A DNA stretch of 64,000 nucleotides from Phycisphaerae bacterium. Its GTDB lineage: Bacteria; Planctomycetota; Phycisphaerae; Phycisphaerales; SM1A02. The first letter of the stretch is position 1. Every line of letters begins with the position of its first letter. The stretch lies in assembly GCA_016795035.1 (NCBI GenBank), contig JAEUIT010000018.1:1-64000 (forward strand), given 5' to 3'. Shown piece by piece: positions 51,400 to 59,297 of this stretch. A program made the position numbers and the translations under genes. The notes under the pieces were generated by a model. The model did not search any database and was not told the DNA's origin. It saw nothing but the letters and a program-made list of their open reading frames with translations.

Positions 51400-52665
51400 C
51401 TACGACCCAGTCGTCGTTGCAGGCGCGTTGTCGTCGTTCATGTGATCGTCGGGAGAGAACCAGCTGTCGGTGAAAGGTGGCGTCTCGACGCGCTCGATGA
51501 CGAAGAGTCGCGGCGGTCCGAAGCGCTTTCCGGGCGGCGGCATGCCGCCACCGAACCCTAGCCGCGGGCGGAGACGACCGTCGCACTCCGGCGGCGGCGG
51601 ACCGTCGGGGCCGTGGCCCTCGCCGCGGCCCATGCCACGGGGTTCGCCGCGGGGGCCGTCGCGCCCGTCGCCGCGGGGCTCGCCTCGACCGCCGCCGCGC
51701 GGGCCGTCGCGACCTTGCCCGCGCTCGGCGAGCATCGGGGGCGGCATGCCCGGGCGCTCGTCGGGCGGCGCGGCCAACGACTTCGGCGTGCCGTCGCGCG
51801 GGCCATCCTGGCGGAGCCGGTCCTGCCAACGGCGCTTCATCTCCTGCTGCGACTCCGGCGACCAGCGCATCTCGAGCCGCTCGACGAGATTCGTCGTGCG
51901 ATCGATGAAGACGTCGATCTGGTCGGCGGCGGGACCGCCGCCTTGCTTCCTCTTGCCGACGATGTGCTCGAGCGACGGAACCTGCGGATCGGGCTCGCCC
52001 TTCGTCAGCGTGTAGCGCTTCGCGAGCGCTTCGAGGATCACGTCGATCGAGTCGGCGAAGATCGACTGCTCGTTCGCGGTCATCCAGCGCGGCCATGCAC
52101 CGCGCGGGAGGTCGCGGTCGATGCGCCCGTCGGGGCGCAGCGCCCACTCGCCCTCGGCGTCGCGGCCCGCCGTGATGATGTGACCGTCCGGCGTCTGCGC
52201 CTGCAACAGAAGCATGTTCGGCGCGCGGGTGTCGATCGTGGCTTCCGCGACCGACGGCACTTCGCCGTCGCCTTCGCGGACGATCCGAACTTCGTAGCGC
52301 TGGTCGCCCGGACTGCGCGAGGCCTTGATGGCCGAGGCAATCGCGGCTTCGGCGACCGCCGTGTTCTCGAGCGGGAAGCGCTCGTAGAGGAAGAGCATCG
52401 CGACGATCGTGACCGCAGCGGCTGCGGCGGCGATGGCGCGCCACTGGATGCGCCATCGCGAGATCGGGATCGGGGCAGGGGCGAGCGTGTCCATCACACG
52501 GCGCACGCGCCGTTCCGTCGCGCCGCTCGTATTGTCTTCGAGCGCGCCGAGGAGCCCATGCGCGAAGAGCTCGGCTGCAACGCGGTCGGGCGCCGACTCG
52601 GCTGGCTGGATCATGCGCGGCGTTTCGTCGGCGCCGTCAGGCTGTTCGTGTCGAGCGTCCGTCAT
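51400..52665 (-). CDS. membrane anti-sigma-like protein with Arg-Gly-rich tail
   Basis: A 421-residue protein coupled to the sigma factor gene (ATGA overlap). The N-terminal about 75 residues are cytoplasmic and could bind sigma; one membrane helix follows (about 78-97, IAAAAAAVTIVAMLFLY). The extracytoplasmic middle (about 105-260) contains MucB/RseB-like beta segments (YEVRIVREGDGEVPS; GEWALRPDGRIDR). Then comes a long low-complexity stretch (about 300-360) of Gly, Arg, Asp and Pro with repeats such as GRDGPRGEPRGMGRG. No zinc-binding HxxxCxxC anti-sigma motif is seen, so the anti-sigma call rests on context and topology. Confidence 0.7.
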   Translation of the reverse strand: MTDARHEQPDGADETPRMIQPAESAPDRVAAELFAHGLLGALEDNTSGATERRVRRVMDTLAPAPIPISRWRIQWRAIAAAAAAVTIVAMLFLYERFPLENTAVAEAAIASAIKASRSPGDQRYEVRIVREGDGEVPSVAEATIDTRAPNMLLLQAQTPDGHIITAGRDAEGEWALRPDGRIDRDLPRGAWPRWMTANEQSIFADSIDVILEALAKRYTLTKGEPDPQVPSLEHIVGKRKQGGGPAADQIDVFIDRTTNLVERLEMRWSPESQQEMKRRWQDRLRQDGPRDGTPKSLAAPPDERPGMPPPMLAERGQGRDGPRGGGRGEPRGDGRDGPRGEPRGMGRGEGHGPDGPPPPECDGRLRPRLGFGGGMPPPGKRFGPPRLFVIERVETPPFTDSWFSPDDHMNDDNAPATTTGS

Positions 52666-53222
52666 ACCGCACCTCTCTCCGTTTCAGGCTGCATGTGGGC
52701 ATCGCTCGACTCGATGCAGTCGGCGAGCGCCAATCGCGCCCGCTGCACTCGCTTCTTCACCGCCTCTTCGCTGGCGCTCACCGCTTTCGCGATCTCTCCG
52801 AGCATCAGGCCGCGGGCATAGCCCAAGTCGACCACCTCCCGAAGAAGCGCCGGCAGACGCTGGATGCACTCCCGCATCCGTTCAAGCCGTTCGGGGAACG
52901 AGTCGCCCGGCTTGACGAATCGGTCGTACCTGCGGTCGAGTTCGGCGAGCACCGTCGGATCCGTCGCGTGCGGACGGGAGGCGGACTGCCGCATGTGGTT
53001 CAAGGCCAAGTTTCGGGCGATCCCGCGAAGCCACGGTCCGAACGGCCTGGTGCGGTCGTATTCGGAAAGGCGGCGCCACGCGATCATCATGGCTTCCTGG
53101 AAGAGGTCGTCGACCGACGGACCGCCCCCGATCAGGCTCCGCAGGTACGCACTCAGCATGGTCGAGTGCTCGCGGACCAGGATCTCGAAGACGGCGGCGG
53201 CGGTTGGCTCGTTCTGTGGCAT
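52662..53222 (-). CDS. ECF-type sigma factor
   Basis: A 186-residue sigma-70 family protein: region 2 at about residues 10-80 (SVDDLFQEAMMIAWRRLSEY, then FGPWLRGIARNLALNHMRQ) and region 4 at about 115-165 (LPALLREVVDLGYARGLMLG, then AVSASEEAVKKRVQRARL). It resembles the ECF group widespread in Rhodopirellula and Verrucomicrobium relatives. The start at 53222 gives a normal-length protein; reading further upstream is unlikely. The downstream gene overlaps by 4 bases and likely encodes its regulator. Confidence 0.92.
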   Translation of the reverse strand: MPQNEPTAAAVFEILVREHSTMLSAYLRSLIGGGPSVDDLFQEAMMIAWRRLSEYDRTRPFGPWLRGIARNLALNHMRQSASRPHATDPTVLAELDRRYDRFVKPGDSFPERLERMRECIQRLPALLREVVDLGYARGLMLGEIAKAVSASEEAVKKRVQRARLALADCIESSDAHMQPETERGAV

Positions 53223-53401
53223 CGTGAGACCGAGAATGGCGAAGGCCGAGAATGGTCGGGACGGACTTGTCGGCGACGGTCGCCCCCACCACCAACGGCA
53301 TCGCACCGTCCAGACTTCGATTGTGAAGGCTAGGAACGAACGGGACAGCCGACTCCGAAGACGGACGCTCGTCGTCAAAGTCGCCGGACTTCAGGGACGT
53401 T

Positions 53402-54418
53402 TCAGCGAGGCGTCGACCGACCGTCCGTGACCGGGGCGACCGGGGTCCACCGGAAGACGGTCGCAGGGTCGGGCTCCGCCTTCAGCTTGCCCAGCTCGCG
53501 CAGTTGGGCCGCGATGGCCCCCCAACGCTCGGCCGTCATCGCCCCGAGGCCGAGTCGCTCGGTGTCGGCGCTCTGGAGGAGCGCGGCCTGTTTCGCGGCC
53601 GCGAGATCCATCGCCTCCTTGGTCATGCTTGGGTTGAGGGCCGCCATGCGCTCGTTGGTCGGGCCGGGGTTCGCGAGATAGCTCTTCCATCCGCGGCTCA
53701 GCGCGCGGGCAAGCTTGTCGACGAGCTCCGGCTTGTCGCGCACGAGCTCCGCGCGAGCTGCAACGACGACGTTGTACGGGTCGTAGCCGCTCGTGCTCGA
53801 CGTGAAGACGCGGGTCGGGATCTTCTGCAGCTCGAGCGTGACCGGTTCCGCGAAGACGAAGCACTGCTGCGCGAGCGCGGGGTTCGCGGCGAACTGGGCC
53901 ACGCTGCCGCCGTGCGCCACGAACTTCAGCCGCTCGCCGCCGAACCGGCGGTTCAGCATCGCGACGAACGGAAGGTTCGTCTCGCAGGCGACGGTGGCGT
54001 CGGACTTCCAGAGTTCCTCGATCGTCTTGTACGGGCTCGCCTCGTGCACCATGATCCCCATCGGGTCGCTCTGGAAGCTCGCGAAGACCGCGACGAGCTC
54101 GCCCTTCGCGTCGCGCAGCGTGAGCACCTGGTCGCCGCCGACGACGGCGAAGTCGACCTGTCCGCTGGCCGCAAGCTGCGGCGCCGCGATGCCCGGTCCG
54201 CCCTTCAGAAGCTCGACCTCGAGGCCTTCGTCCTTGAAGAACCCTTCGCGCTCCGCGGCGTAGATGCCGCCGAACTCCGGCTCGGGAACCCAGTTGAGCT
54301 GGAGCCGCACGCGCTCGCTCCCCGTTGCAGGCGCGGAGGCAGGCGTGGACGACGACGGCGTACCCGAACCGCACGCGACGAGCGCGACTGCGGCGATGCA
54401 TGCGAAGAGGTGGCGCAT
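53402..54418 (-). CDS. NMT1/SsuA-type ABC transporter substrate-binding lipoprotein
   Basis: A 338-residue periplasmic binding protein with a lipobox (VACG, Cys about residue 16) and the NMT1/THI5/SsuA fold: the opening strand RVRLQLNWVPEPEFGGIYAA is diagnostic for this group (aliphatic sulfonates, nitrate, pyrimidine precursors of thiamine). The W-P-E-P-E-F-G-G pattern is closest to the thiamine-precursor (HMP/ThiY-like) branch, but no riboswitch or thi gene supports that. It is the third transporter gene, 43 bp after the permease, and also has a putative own -10 box. Confidence 0.88.
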   Translation of the reverse strand: MRHLFACIAAVALVACGSGTPSSSTPASAPATGSERVRLQLNWVPEPEFGGIYAAEREGFFKDEGLEVELLKGGPGIAAPQLAASGQVDFAVVGGDQVLTLRDAKGELVAVFASFQSDPMGIMVHEASPYKTIEELWKSDATVACETNLPFVAMLNRRFGGERLKFVAHGGSVAQFAANPALAQQCFVFAEPVTLELQKIPTRVFTSSTSGYDPYNVVVAARAELVRDKPELVDKLARALSRGWKSYLANPGPTNERMAALNPSMTKEAMDLAAAKQAALLQSADTERLGLGAMTAERWGAIAAQLRELGKLKAEPDPATVFRWTPVAPVTDGRSTPR

Positions 54419-54425
54419 GCGTGCG

Positions 54426-54431
54426 ATCGTA
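54426..54431 (-). promoter_or_regulatory. putative -10 box (TACGAT) of the binding-protein gene
   Basis: On the minus strand TACGAT ends seven bases before the ATG at 54418, in the short gap after the permease gene. The spacing fits a leaderless transcript, allowing separate expression of the binding protein. Confidence 0.4.
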
Positions 54432-54461
54432 CGACGAGGTCGCGTCGGATGCGGCGTGACG

Positions 54462-55235
54462 CTATCGCGGCAGGTATCGGGCAAGCGCGAGGGAGGAGAC
54501 GAGGCTCACGAGCGCGTAGATCGTGAAGCCGACGACCGCCGCAAGCGCGACGGCCGCGAACACTGTGTCGGTGTGGAACTCGCGCAGGTTGGTCACGATC
54601 ACCATGCCGAGCGGCGCGACGTCGCCGCCGAACCCCGCCACGAACTCGCCGACGATCGCCCCGATCGTGGCGAGGCCGGCAGCAACGCGGAGACCGGTCA
54701 CGACCGACGGCACCGCGGCCGGGAGTTCGAGGCGCGTCCAGCGCTGCCAGCGCGAGGCGTTGTAGAGCCGGAAGAGCTCGCGCGCGAGCGGATCCGCCGA
54801 GCGCAAACCGCTCACCGTGCTCGCGATCACCGGAAACACCGCTACGACCGCGCTCGACGCGATCACCGCCGGCGCGCCGTTCCCGAGCCAGATCGCGAGA
54901 AGCGGCGCGATCGCGACGAGCGGCACCATCTGGAAGAGCAGCGTGAGCGGATACACGCCGCGCTCGAGCCAGCGCGACAGCGTGAGCACGCTGCCTAACG
55001 CAATGCCCATGACGGCCGCGATCGCGAAGCCCGCGACGGTGGCGCCGGCGGTGCGCAGCGTCGCGAGCGCGAGCGGTCCACGACCTTCCCAGAGCGCGGC
55101 GGCGACCTGGCGCGGCGACGGCAGGAGGTACTCGGGGATCGCGAAGGCGCGGACGGCGACCTCCCACAGGACGAGGAGCGCGACGACCGTGATCGACGGC
55201 GCCAGCACGTCGCGCCAGCCGATGCGCGAGCTCAC
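54462..55235 (-). CDS. ABC transporter permease (SsuC/TauC type)
   Basis: A 257-residue binding-protein-dependent permease with about six membrane helices. The ATPase-contacting EAA-like loop is in the segment LFRLYNASRWQRWTRLELPAAVPSV. GTG 55235 is chosen because it overlaps the ATPase stop (GTGA) with GGAG six bases upstream; a TTG 15 bases earlier is less likely. It works with the ATPase and binding protein on either side. Confidence 0.92.
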   Translation of the reverse strand: MSSRIGWRDVLAPSITVVALLVLWEVAVRAFAIPEYLLPSPRQVAAALWEGRGPLALATLRTAGATVAGFAIAAVMGIALGSVLTLSRWLERGVYPLTLLFQMVPLVAIAPLLAIWLGNGAPAVIASSAVVAVFPVIASTVSGLRSADPLARELFRLYNASRWQRWTRLELPAAVPSVVTGLRVAAGLATIGAIVGEFVAGFGGDVAPLGMVIVTNLREFHTDTVFAAVALAAVVGFTIYALVSLVSSLALARYLPR

Positions 55236-55999
55236 GCCGCGCTCCCGCAAATGGCGCGATGGAGCGCGTCGGAGATGCTGCGCACGTGGGCGTTGAACGC
55301 GTCGGAGGTGCGTGATGCGTCGTCGCGCGCCGCAAGCGCGACGCGTTCGGTCTTCACGACCCGCGCCGGCCTGGGGGCGAGCACCTCGACGCGATCCGCG
55401 AGGAAGACCGCTTCGGGCAACGAGTGCGTCACGAGAATCGCGGTGAAGCGCTCGCGGCGATGGAGCGCGAGAAGCTCCTCGTCGAGCTCGTAGCGCGTCA
55501 CTTCGTCAAGCGCGCCGAACGGCTCGTCGAGGAGGAGCGCCTGCGGCTTCGTCACAATCGCGCGCGCCATGGCGACGCGCATGCGCATGCCGCCCGAGAG
55601 TTCATGCGGCAGGCGCTCCGCGGCGTCGGCCACGCGCATTCGATCGAGCGCCTCGCGGGCTTGCCGCACGCGTTCGGCGGTGGCGACGCCCGCAAGCTCG
55701 AGCGGAAGCGCGACGTTGTCGAGCGCGCTCCGCCACGGCAACAGCCGCGGCTCCTGGAAGCAGAACGAGAGGCCGGCCGCCGAGGCCGCGGTGGCGGCGC
55801 CGTCCGCGCGATAGGCGATCGAGCCTGCGTCGAGCGCCTCGAGGCCCCCGACGGCGCGCAGCAACGTGGTCTTGCCGCACCCCGAAGGCCCGATGAGCGC
55901 GACGAACTCGCCGGCTGCAACGTCGAGCGAGATGCCGTCGAGGACGCGCACCTCTCCGAATCGCTTCGTCGCGTTGCGAATCTCGATCGAGACGCTCAC
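55232..55999 (-). CDS. ABC transporter ATPase (SsuB/TauB type)
   Basis: A 255-residue ATPase: Walker A GPSGCGKTT, Q-loop in FCFQEPRLLPW, signature LSGGMRMRVAMARA, Walker B LLLDEPFGALD and switch His in VTHSLPEA. The EPRLLPW segment is typical of the nitrate/sulfonate/taurine subfamily. GTG start at 55999, with a TATCCT box seven bases upstream. It is coupled to the permease gene and 22 bp downstream of the porin gene. Confidence 0.95.
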   Translation of the reverse strand: MSVSIEIRNATKRFGEVRVLDGISLDVAAGEFVALIGPSGCGKTTLLRAVGGLEALDAGSIAYRADGAATAASAAGLSFCFQEPRLLPWRSALDNVALPLELAGVATAERVRQAREALDRMRVADAAERLPHELSGGMRMRVAMARAIVTKPQALLLDEPFGALDEVTRYELDEELLALHRRERFTAILVTHSLPEAVFLADRVEVLAPRPARVVKTERVALAARDDASRTSDAFNAHVRSISDALHRAICGSAA

Positions 56000-56006
56000 G
56001 CGACGG

Positions 56007-56012
56007 AGGATA
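56007..56012 (-). promoter_or_regulatory. putative -10 box (TATCCT) of the ABC ATPase gene
   Basis: On the minus strand TATCCT ends seven bases before the GTG at 55999, matching the TANNNT-N6/7-start pattern. It sits in the 22-bp gap after the porin gene. Confidence 0.4.
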
Positions 56013-56021
56013 CGGGATCCG

Positions 56022-57395
56022 TCAGAAGTCGAGCTCGAGACGCAGCGTGAAGACGATGGGATCGGTGACGGTGTCGTCCCCCGACGGATCGAAATAGAAC
56101 TGGATGTCCGGGGTGAGACGCACGGCGGGCGTGATCTGCGCGCCGTAGAAGAGCTCGACCACCGTCTCGTTGCCGGGAAGCGCGAGCGCGTCGGCGTACT
56201 GCACGTGACTCGCGTAGATGCCGAGCGCGTCGAGGTCGCGCGTCGGGAACGTGCCGCGCAGCGTCACGCCGCCGCCGATATTCATCGACGGAGGAATCAC
56301 GTCTTCGTCGGCATAGCCGAACTGCCCGAAGATCCACAGGCCGCGTTCGCCCTCGGCGCCTTCCGGCCTCCAGACGTGCTGCTGTGCGAGTGCGTAGATG
56401 CCCCACGACGACGGCTCGGTGCCGTTGCCGTCGAGGCGATCGAGCTCCCGCGAATCCCACCAGCCTCCGAACGACACGCGGCCGTCGTGCAGCGAGCCGA
56501 TCGCATCCCACGTGATGCCCGTCTCGCCGATCAGGAACGTGTCGTCGAACTGGTCGTCGCGGATGAACTCGTCGGGCTCGAAGCCCGCGTCGAACGCGCC
56601 GACGCCGATGTAGAAGTGCTCGCACGGGTAGAGGTACGCGAGGCCGCCGAGGCCCGAGTTCGAGTACGTCGGGACCATGACCATCGAGACCGGGTAGAGC
56701 GTCGCGAGGTTCACGAAGCCCGCGGTCGCCTCGAGGTAGCCGAACTCGAGCGTCGGATCGATCTTGCCGAACTTCAGGCGGAGCACGTCGTCGAAGAGAC
56801 GCTGCTCGTACCAGATGTTCGAGACCTGCGTGGTGCTCTCGGCGAGCTCGATCGTCGACGACCACTGCGTCACCGGCACGAACGTGCCGCCGTACGGCGA
56901 GTTCGTGGTCGCGAACTCGACGTAGAACTGGCCGCCTTCGAATCCGACGAGCTTCTCGGTGTCGAACGCGAGGCTCGCGTTGAAGTAGTTGCGCGTGACC
57001 CACTTCGACGCGGTGCCGCCGGAGATCGCGTCGCCCCATTCGATCGTGAGCGACGACGCGAAGGTGACGCCATGCTCCTCGAGCCACGTGCGCGCTCCGC
57101 CCCAGTCACCTGTTAGTCGGCTCCACTCCCACGGTGACAGGCCGCCGAACCACTCGGTGCCGGCCGGGCCGTCATCGGGCAGCGGCGCGGAAGGACCGGG
57201 CTCGCGCGGGCCAAGAAGCGCGGCCGGCTGATCGATCGGCACGCCCGCGTTGGTGAATGGCGCGAGCATCTCGACCGCGTCGTCGGTCGGCGAGTTGGCG
57301 AGCGACTCGGGGATGCCGGTGTCGGGAACTGCGTCTTGGGCATGGACGGCGCCGACGGCGAGCGCCGCAGCGAGGACGGGGACGGTCTTGATCAT
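56022..57395 (-). CDS. OprB-like carbohydrate-selective porin
   Basis: A 457-residue outer-membrane porin with signal peptide (about 1-19, ending VHAQD), the OprB opening WSRLTGDWGGARTWLEEHGV (a strong family signature), and a beta-barrel ending in Phe (LRLELDF). OprB porins pass sugars and other small solutes. It is the first gene before the ABC importer on the same strand, so it may be the outer-membrane entry route for the same substrate. ATG 57395 is chosen for the signal peptide. There is no riboswitch-like fold in the 157-bp leader. Confidence 0.92.
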   Translation of the reverse strand: MIKTVPVLAAALAVGAVHAQDAVPDTGIPESLANSPTDDAVEMLAPFTNAGVPIDQPAALLGPREPGPSAPLPDDGPAGTEWFGGLSPWEWSRLTGDWGGARTWLEEHGVTFASSLTIEWGDAISGGTASKWVTRNYFNASLAFDTEKLVGFEGGQFYVEFATTNSPYGGTFVPVTQWSSTIELAESTTQVSNIWYEQRLFDDVLRLKFGKIDPTLEFGYLEATAGFVNLATLYPVSMVMVPTYSNSGLGGLAYLYPCEHFYIGVGAFDAGFEPDEFIRDDQFDDTFLIGETGITWDAIGSLHDGRVSFGGWWDSRELDRLDGNGTEPSSWGIYALAQQHVWRPEGAEGERGLWIFGQFGYADEDVIPPSMNIGGGVTLRGTFPTRDLDALGIYASHVQYADALALPGNETVVELFYGAQITPAVRLTPDIQFYFDPSGDDTVTDPIVFTLRLELDF

Positions 57396-57552
57396 CGTTG
57401 GCCTGTGTGAAAGCGCAGCGAATGCGCCGATGTCGCATCGACCGTGCCGAACGCCGGCCTCAGCGGGACCGGTCACTCGGGCGTGCGGTCGATCGCGGCA
57501 GGTCCCTCCCCTGCGCAACTCCTGCGTCATCGCCGATACCATCCGACCCACT

Positions 57553-58608
57553 GTGCCCCACGAGACCCTCTTTCCCATCGCGCAGTACTGGTGGTTCTAC
57601 GCCGGCTTCCTCGGGCTCGTGCTGGTCCTGCTCGCCCTCGACCTCGGCGTCTTCAACCGCAAGGCGAAGGAGGTCTCGATCGCGTCGGCCGCGCGATGGA
57701 CCGCGGTGTGGGTGTCGCTCGCGCTCGTCTTCAACGCGCTCCTGTGGCTCTGGGCCTCGCGCGAGCTCGCGAAGCCCGCGATGGCCGAAGCGCTCGCCGC
57801 CTCGACCTACGGCACGCCCCACGAGGCGGCGGAGCGGCTCGCGTTCGAGTTTCTCACCGGCTACATCGTCGAGATCTCGCTTTCGGTCGACAACCTGTTC
57901 GTCTTCCTCCTCCTCTTCAGTTACTTCAAGGTGCCGCCGCATCTCAGGCACCGCGTGCTCTTCTACGGCATCCTGGGCGCGCTCATCTGCCGCGGCGTCT
58001 TCATCGGCGTCGGCAGCGTTCTCTTCCAATTCCAGTGGGTCGTGTTCATCTTCGGGCTCGTCCTGGTGTGGAGCGGCTTCAAGTTCCTCTTCATGGGAGG
58101 CGACGACGGACCGGCGCCCGAGAAGAACCCGATCATCCGGCTACTGAATAAGTACCTGCCCGTCACCGACGGCTACCGCGGCGATCGATTCCTCGTCGTC
58201 GAAGCGGGCAAGCGCATGGCGACGCCGCTCTTCATCACGCTCGTCGCGGTGGAGTTGACGGACATCGTCTTCGCGGTCGACAGCATCCCCGCGATCTACG
58301 GCATCACGCGCGAGCCGCTCATCGTCTTCACGTCGAACGTGTTCGCGATCCTCGGCCTGCGGTCGCTCTTCTTCGTCCTCGCCGGCGCGATGGATCGCTT
58401 CCATCTCCTGCGTTTCGGCCTCGGGTTCGTCCTGATGTTCGTCGGCCTCAAGATGACGGTGCTGCACCACTTCTTCGAGGACAACCACTTCCCGACGAAG
58501 TGGTCGCTCGCGATCATCGTGACGGCGATCGGCTCGACGCTCGTCGCAAGCTTGATCTTCCCGAAGCGCCCGGCGGAGGGGCCCGAGCGCGAGGCCGAGG
58601 GCGACTAG
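57553..58608 (+). CDS. TerC-family integral membrane protein
   Basis: A 351-residue TerC/Alx-type protein with about nine membrane helices and the two family Asp motifs, SLSVDNLFVFLLLF (about 118-131) and VELTDIVFAVDSIPAI (about 235-250). TerC proteins are linked to manganese export and to metalation of secreted enzymes, formerly to tellurium resistance. The GTG start at 57553 aligns with the family N-terminus (PHETLFPIAQYW); TACCAT lies ten bases upstream. I looked for a yybP-ykoY manganese riboswitch upstream and did not find one. DedA follows at 20 bp. Confidence 0.93.
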   Translation: MPHETLFPIAQYWWFYAGFLGLVLVLLALDLGVFNRKAKEVSIASAARWTAVWVSLALVFNALLWLWASRELAKPAMAEALAASTYGTPHEAAERLAFEFLTGYIVEISLSVDNLFVFLLLFSYFKVPPHLRHRVLFYGILGALICRGVFIGVGSVLFQFQWVVFIFGLVLVWSGFKFLFMGGDDGPAPEKNPIIRLLNKYLPVTDGYRGDRFLVVEAGKRMATPLFITLVAVELTDIVFAVDSIPAIYGITREPLIVFTSNVFAILGLRSLFFVLAGAMDRFHLLRFGLGFVLMFVGLKMTVLHHFFEDNHFPTKWSLAIIVTAIGSTLVASLIFPKRPAEGPEREAEGD

Positions 58609-58616
58609 GCGATTCG

Positions 58617-58622
58617 TATACT
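58617..58622 (+). promoter_or_regulatory. putative -10 box (TATACT) of the DedA gene
   Basis: TATACT, the best -10 match in this set, ends six bases before the ATG at 58629 in the gap after terC, predicting a leaderless transcript. No -35 is visible because the upstream bases are coding. Confidence 0.5.
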
Positions 58623-58628
58623 GCCGCG

Positions 58629-59297
58629 ATGCAGCTTTGGCATGAGTTCCTGCGCCTCTTCACCGATCTCGACAAGGCGCTCGCCGAGATCGTGCGCGAC
58701 TACGGCGCGTGGACCTATGCCGTCCTCTTCGCGATCGTCTTTGCCGAAACCGGGCTCGTCGTCACGCCGTTCCTTCCCGGCGACTCGCTGCTCTTCGCGG
58801 CGGGCGCGGTGTGCGCGATCGGCGACCTGAACGTCTGGTTCCTCGGCGCGCTCCTCTTCGTTGCAGCCGTCCTCGGCGACACGGTCAACTACCACATCGG
58901 GAAGTACATCGGACCGCCGGCCTTCAGCGGGCGCTTTCGCTGGCTGAAGAAGGAGCACCTTGAGCGGACGCAGCACTTCTTCGACAAGTACGGCGGCAAG
59001 GCGATCGTGCTGGCCCGCTTCGTGCCCATCGTGCGGACGTTCGCGCCGTTCGTCGCCGGCGTCGGCACGATGCATTACGGCCGGTTCATCACCTACAACG
59101 TCGTCGGCGGATTCCTCTGGGTGTTCCTCTTCGTGGGCGCCGGCTACCTCTTCGGAAACCTGCCGATCATCAAGCAGAACTTCAGCAAGGTGATCCTCCT
59201 AATCATCATCGTGAGCGTGCTGCCGATCGCGTGGGAATGGTGGGCCGCCCGGCGCGAATCTCGCGCGAAGCGAGCCGCGAAGGACGCCACCTCGTGA
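58629..59297 (+). CDS. DedA/SNARE-associated family membrane protein
   Basis: A 222-residue DedA protein. Landmarks are FAETGLVVTPFLPGDSLLF (E41, the conserved Glu, and the P-x-x-PG-D-S-L motif), the GDTVNYHIGKYIG segment, and ARFVPIVRTFAPFVAGVGTM with the two essential Arg residues. DedA members are proposed lipid-carrier scramblases (undecaprenyl phosphate or phosphatidylethanolamine flipping). Its stop overlaps the start of a DevC-like permease, tying it to an exporter. Confidence 0.95.
   Translation: MQLWHEFLRLFTDLDKALAEIVRDYGAWTYAVLFAIVFAETGLVVTPFLPGDSLLFAAGAVCAIGDLNVWFLGALLFVAAVLGDTVNYHIGKYIGPPAFSGRFRWLKKEHLERTQHFFDKYGGKAIVLARFVPIVRTFAPFVAGVGTMHYGRFITYNVVGGFLWVFLFVGAGYLFGNLPIIKQNFSKVILLIIIVSVLPIAWEWWAARRESRAKRAAKDATS

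Noticed and set aside
51613..52821. Plus-strand frame of 402 codons opposite the second sigma/anti-sigma pair
   Set aside because: It mirrors the Arg-Gly repeat region and the sigma factor gene; the minus-strand genes have real sigma motifs and coupled starts.
57396..57552. Possible TPP riboswitch upstream of the porin/NMT1-type transporter
   Set aside because: A CTGAG-like and a GGGA-like segment are present, but the conserved CTGATC...TAATACC core is missing and the order is wrong.
57396..57552. Possible yybP-ykoY manganese riboswitch upstream of the TerC-family gene
   Set aside because: No matching paired GGGGAGUA-type loops; only one short GC hairpin is visible.
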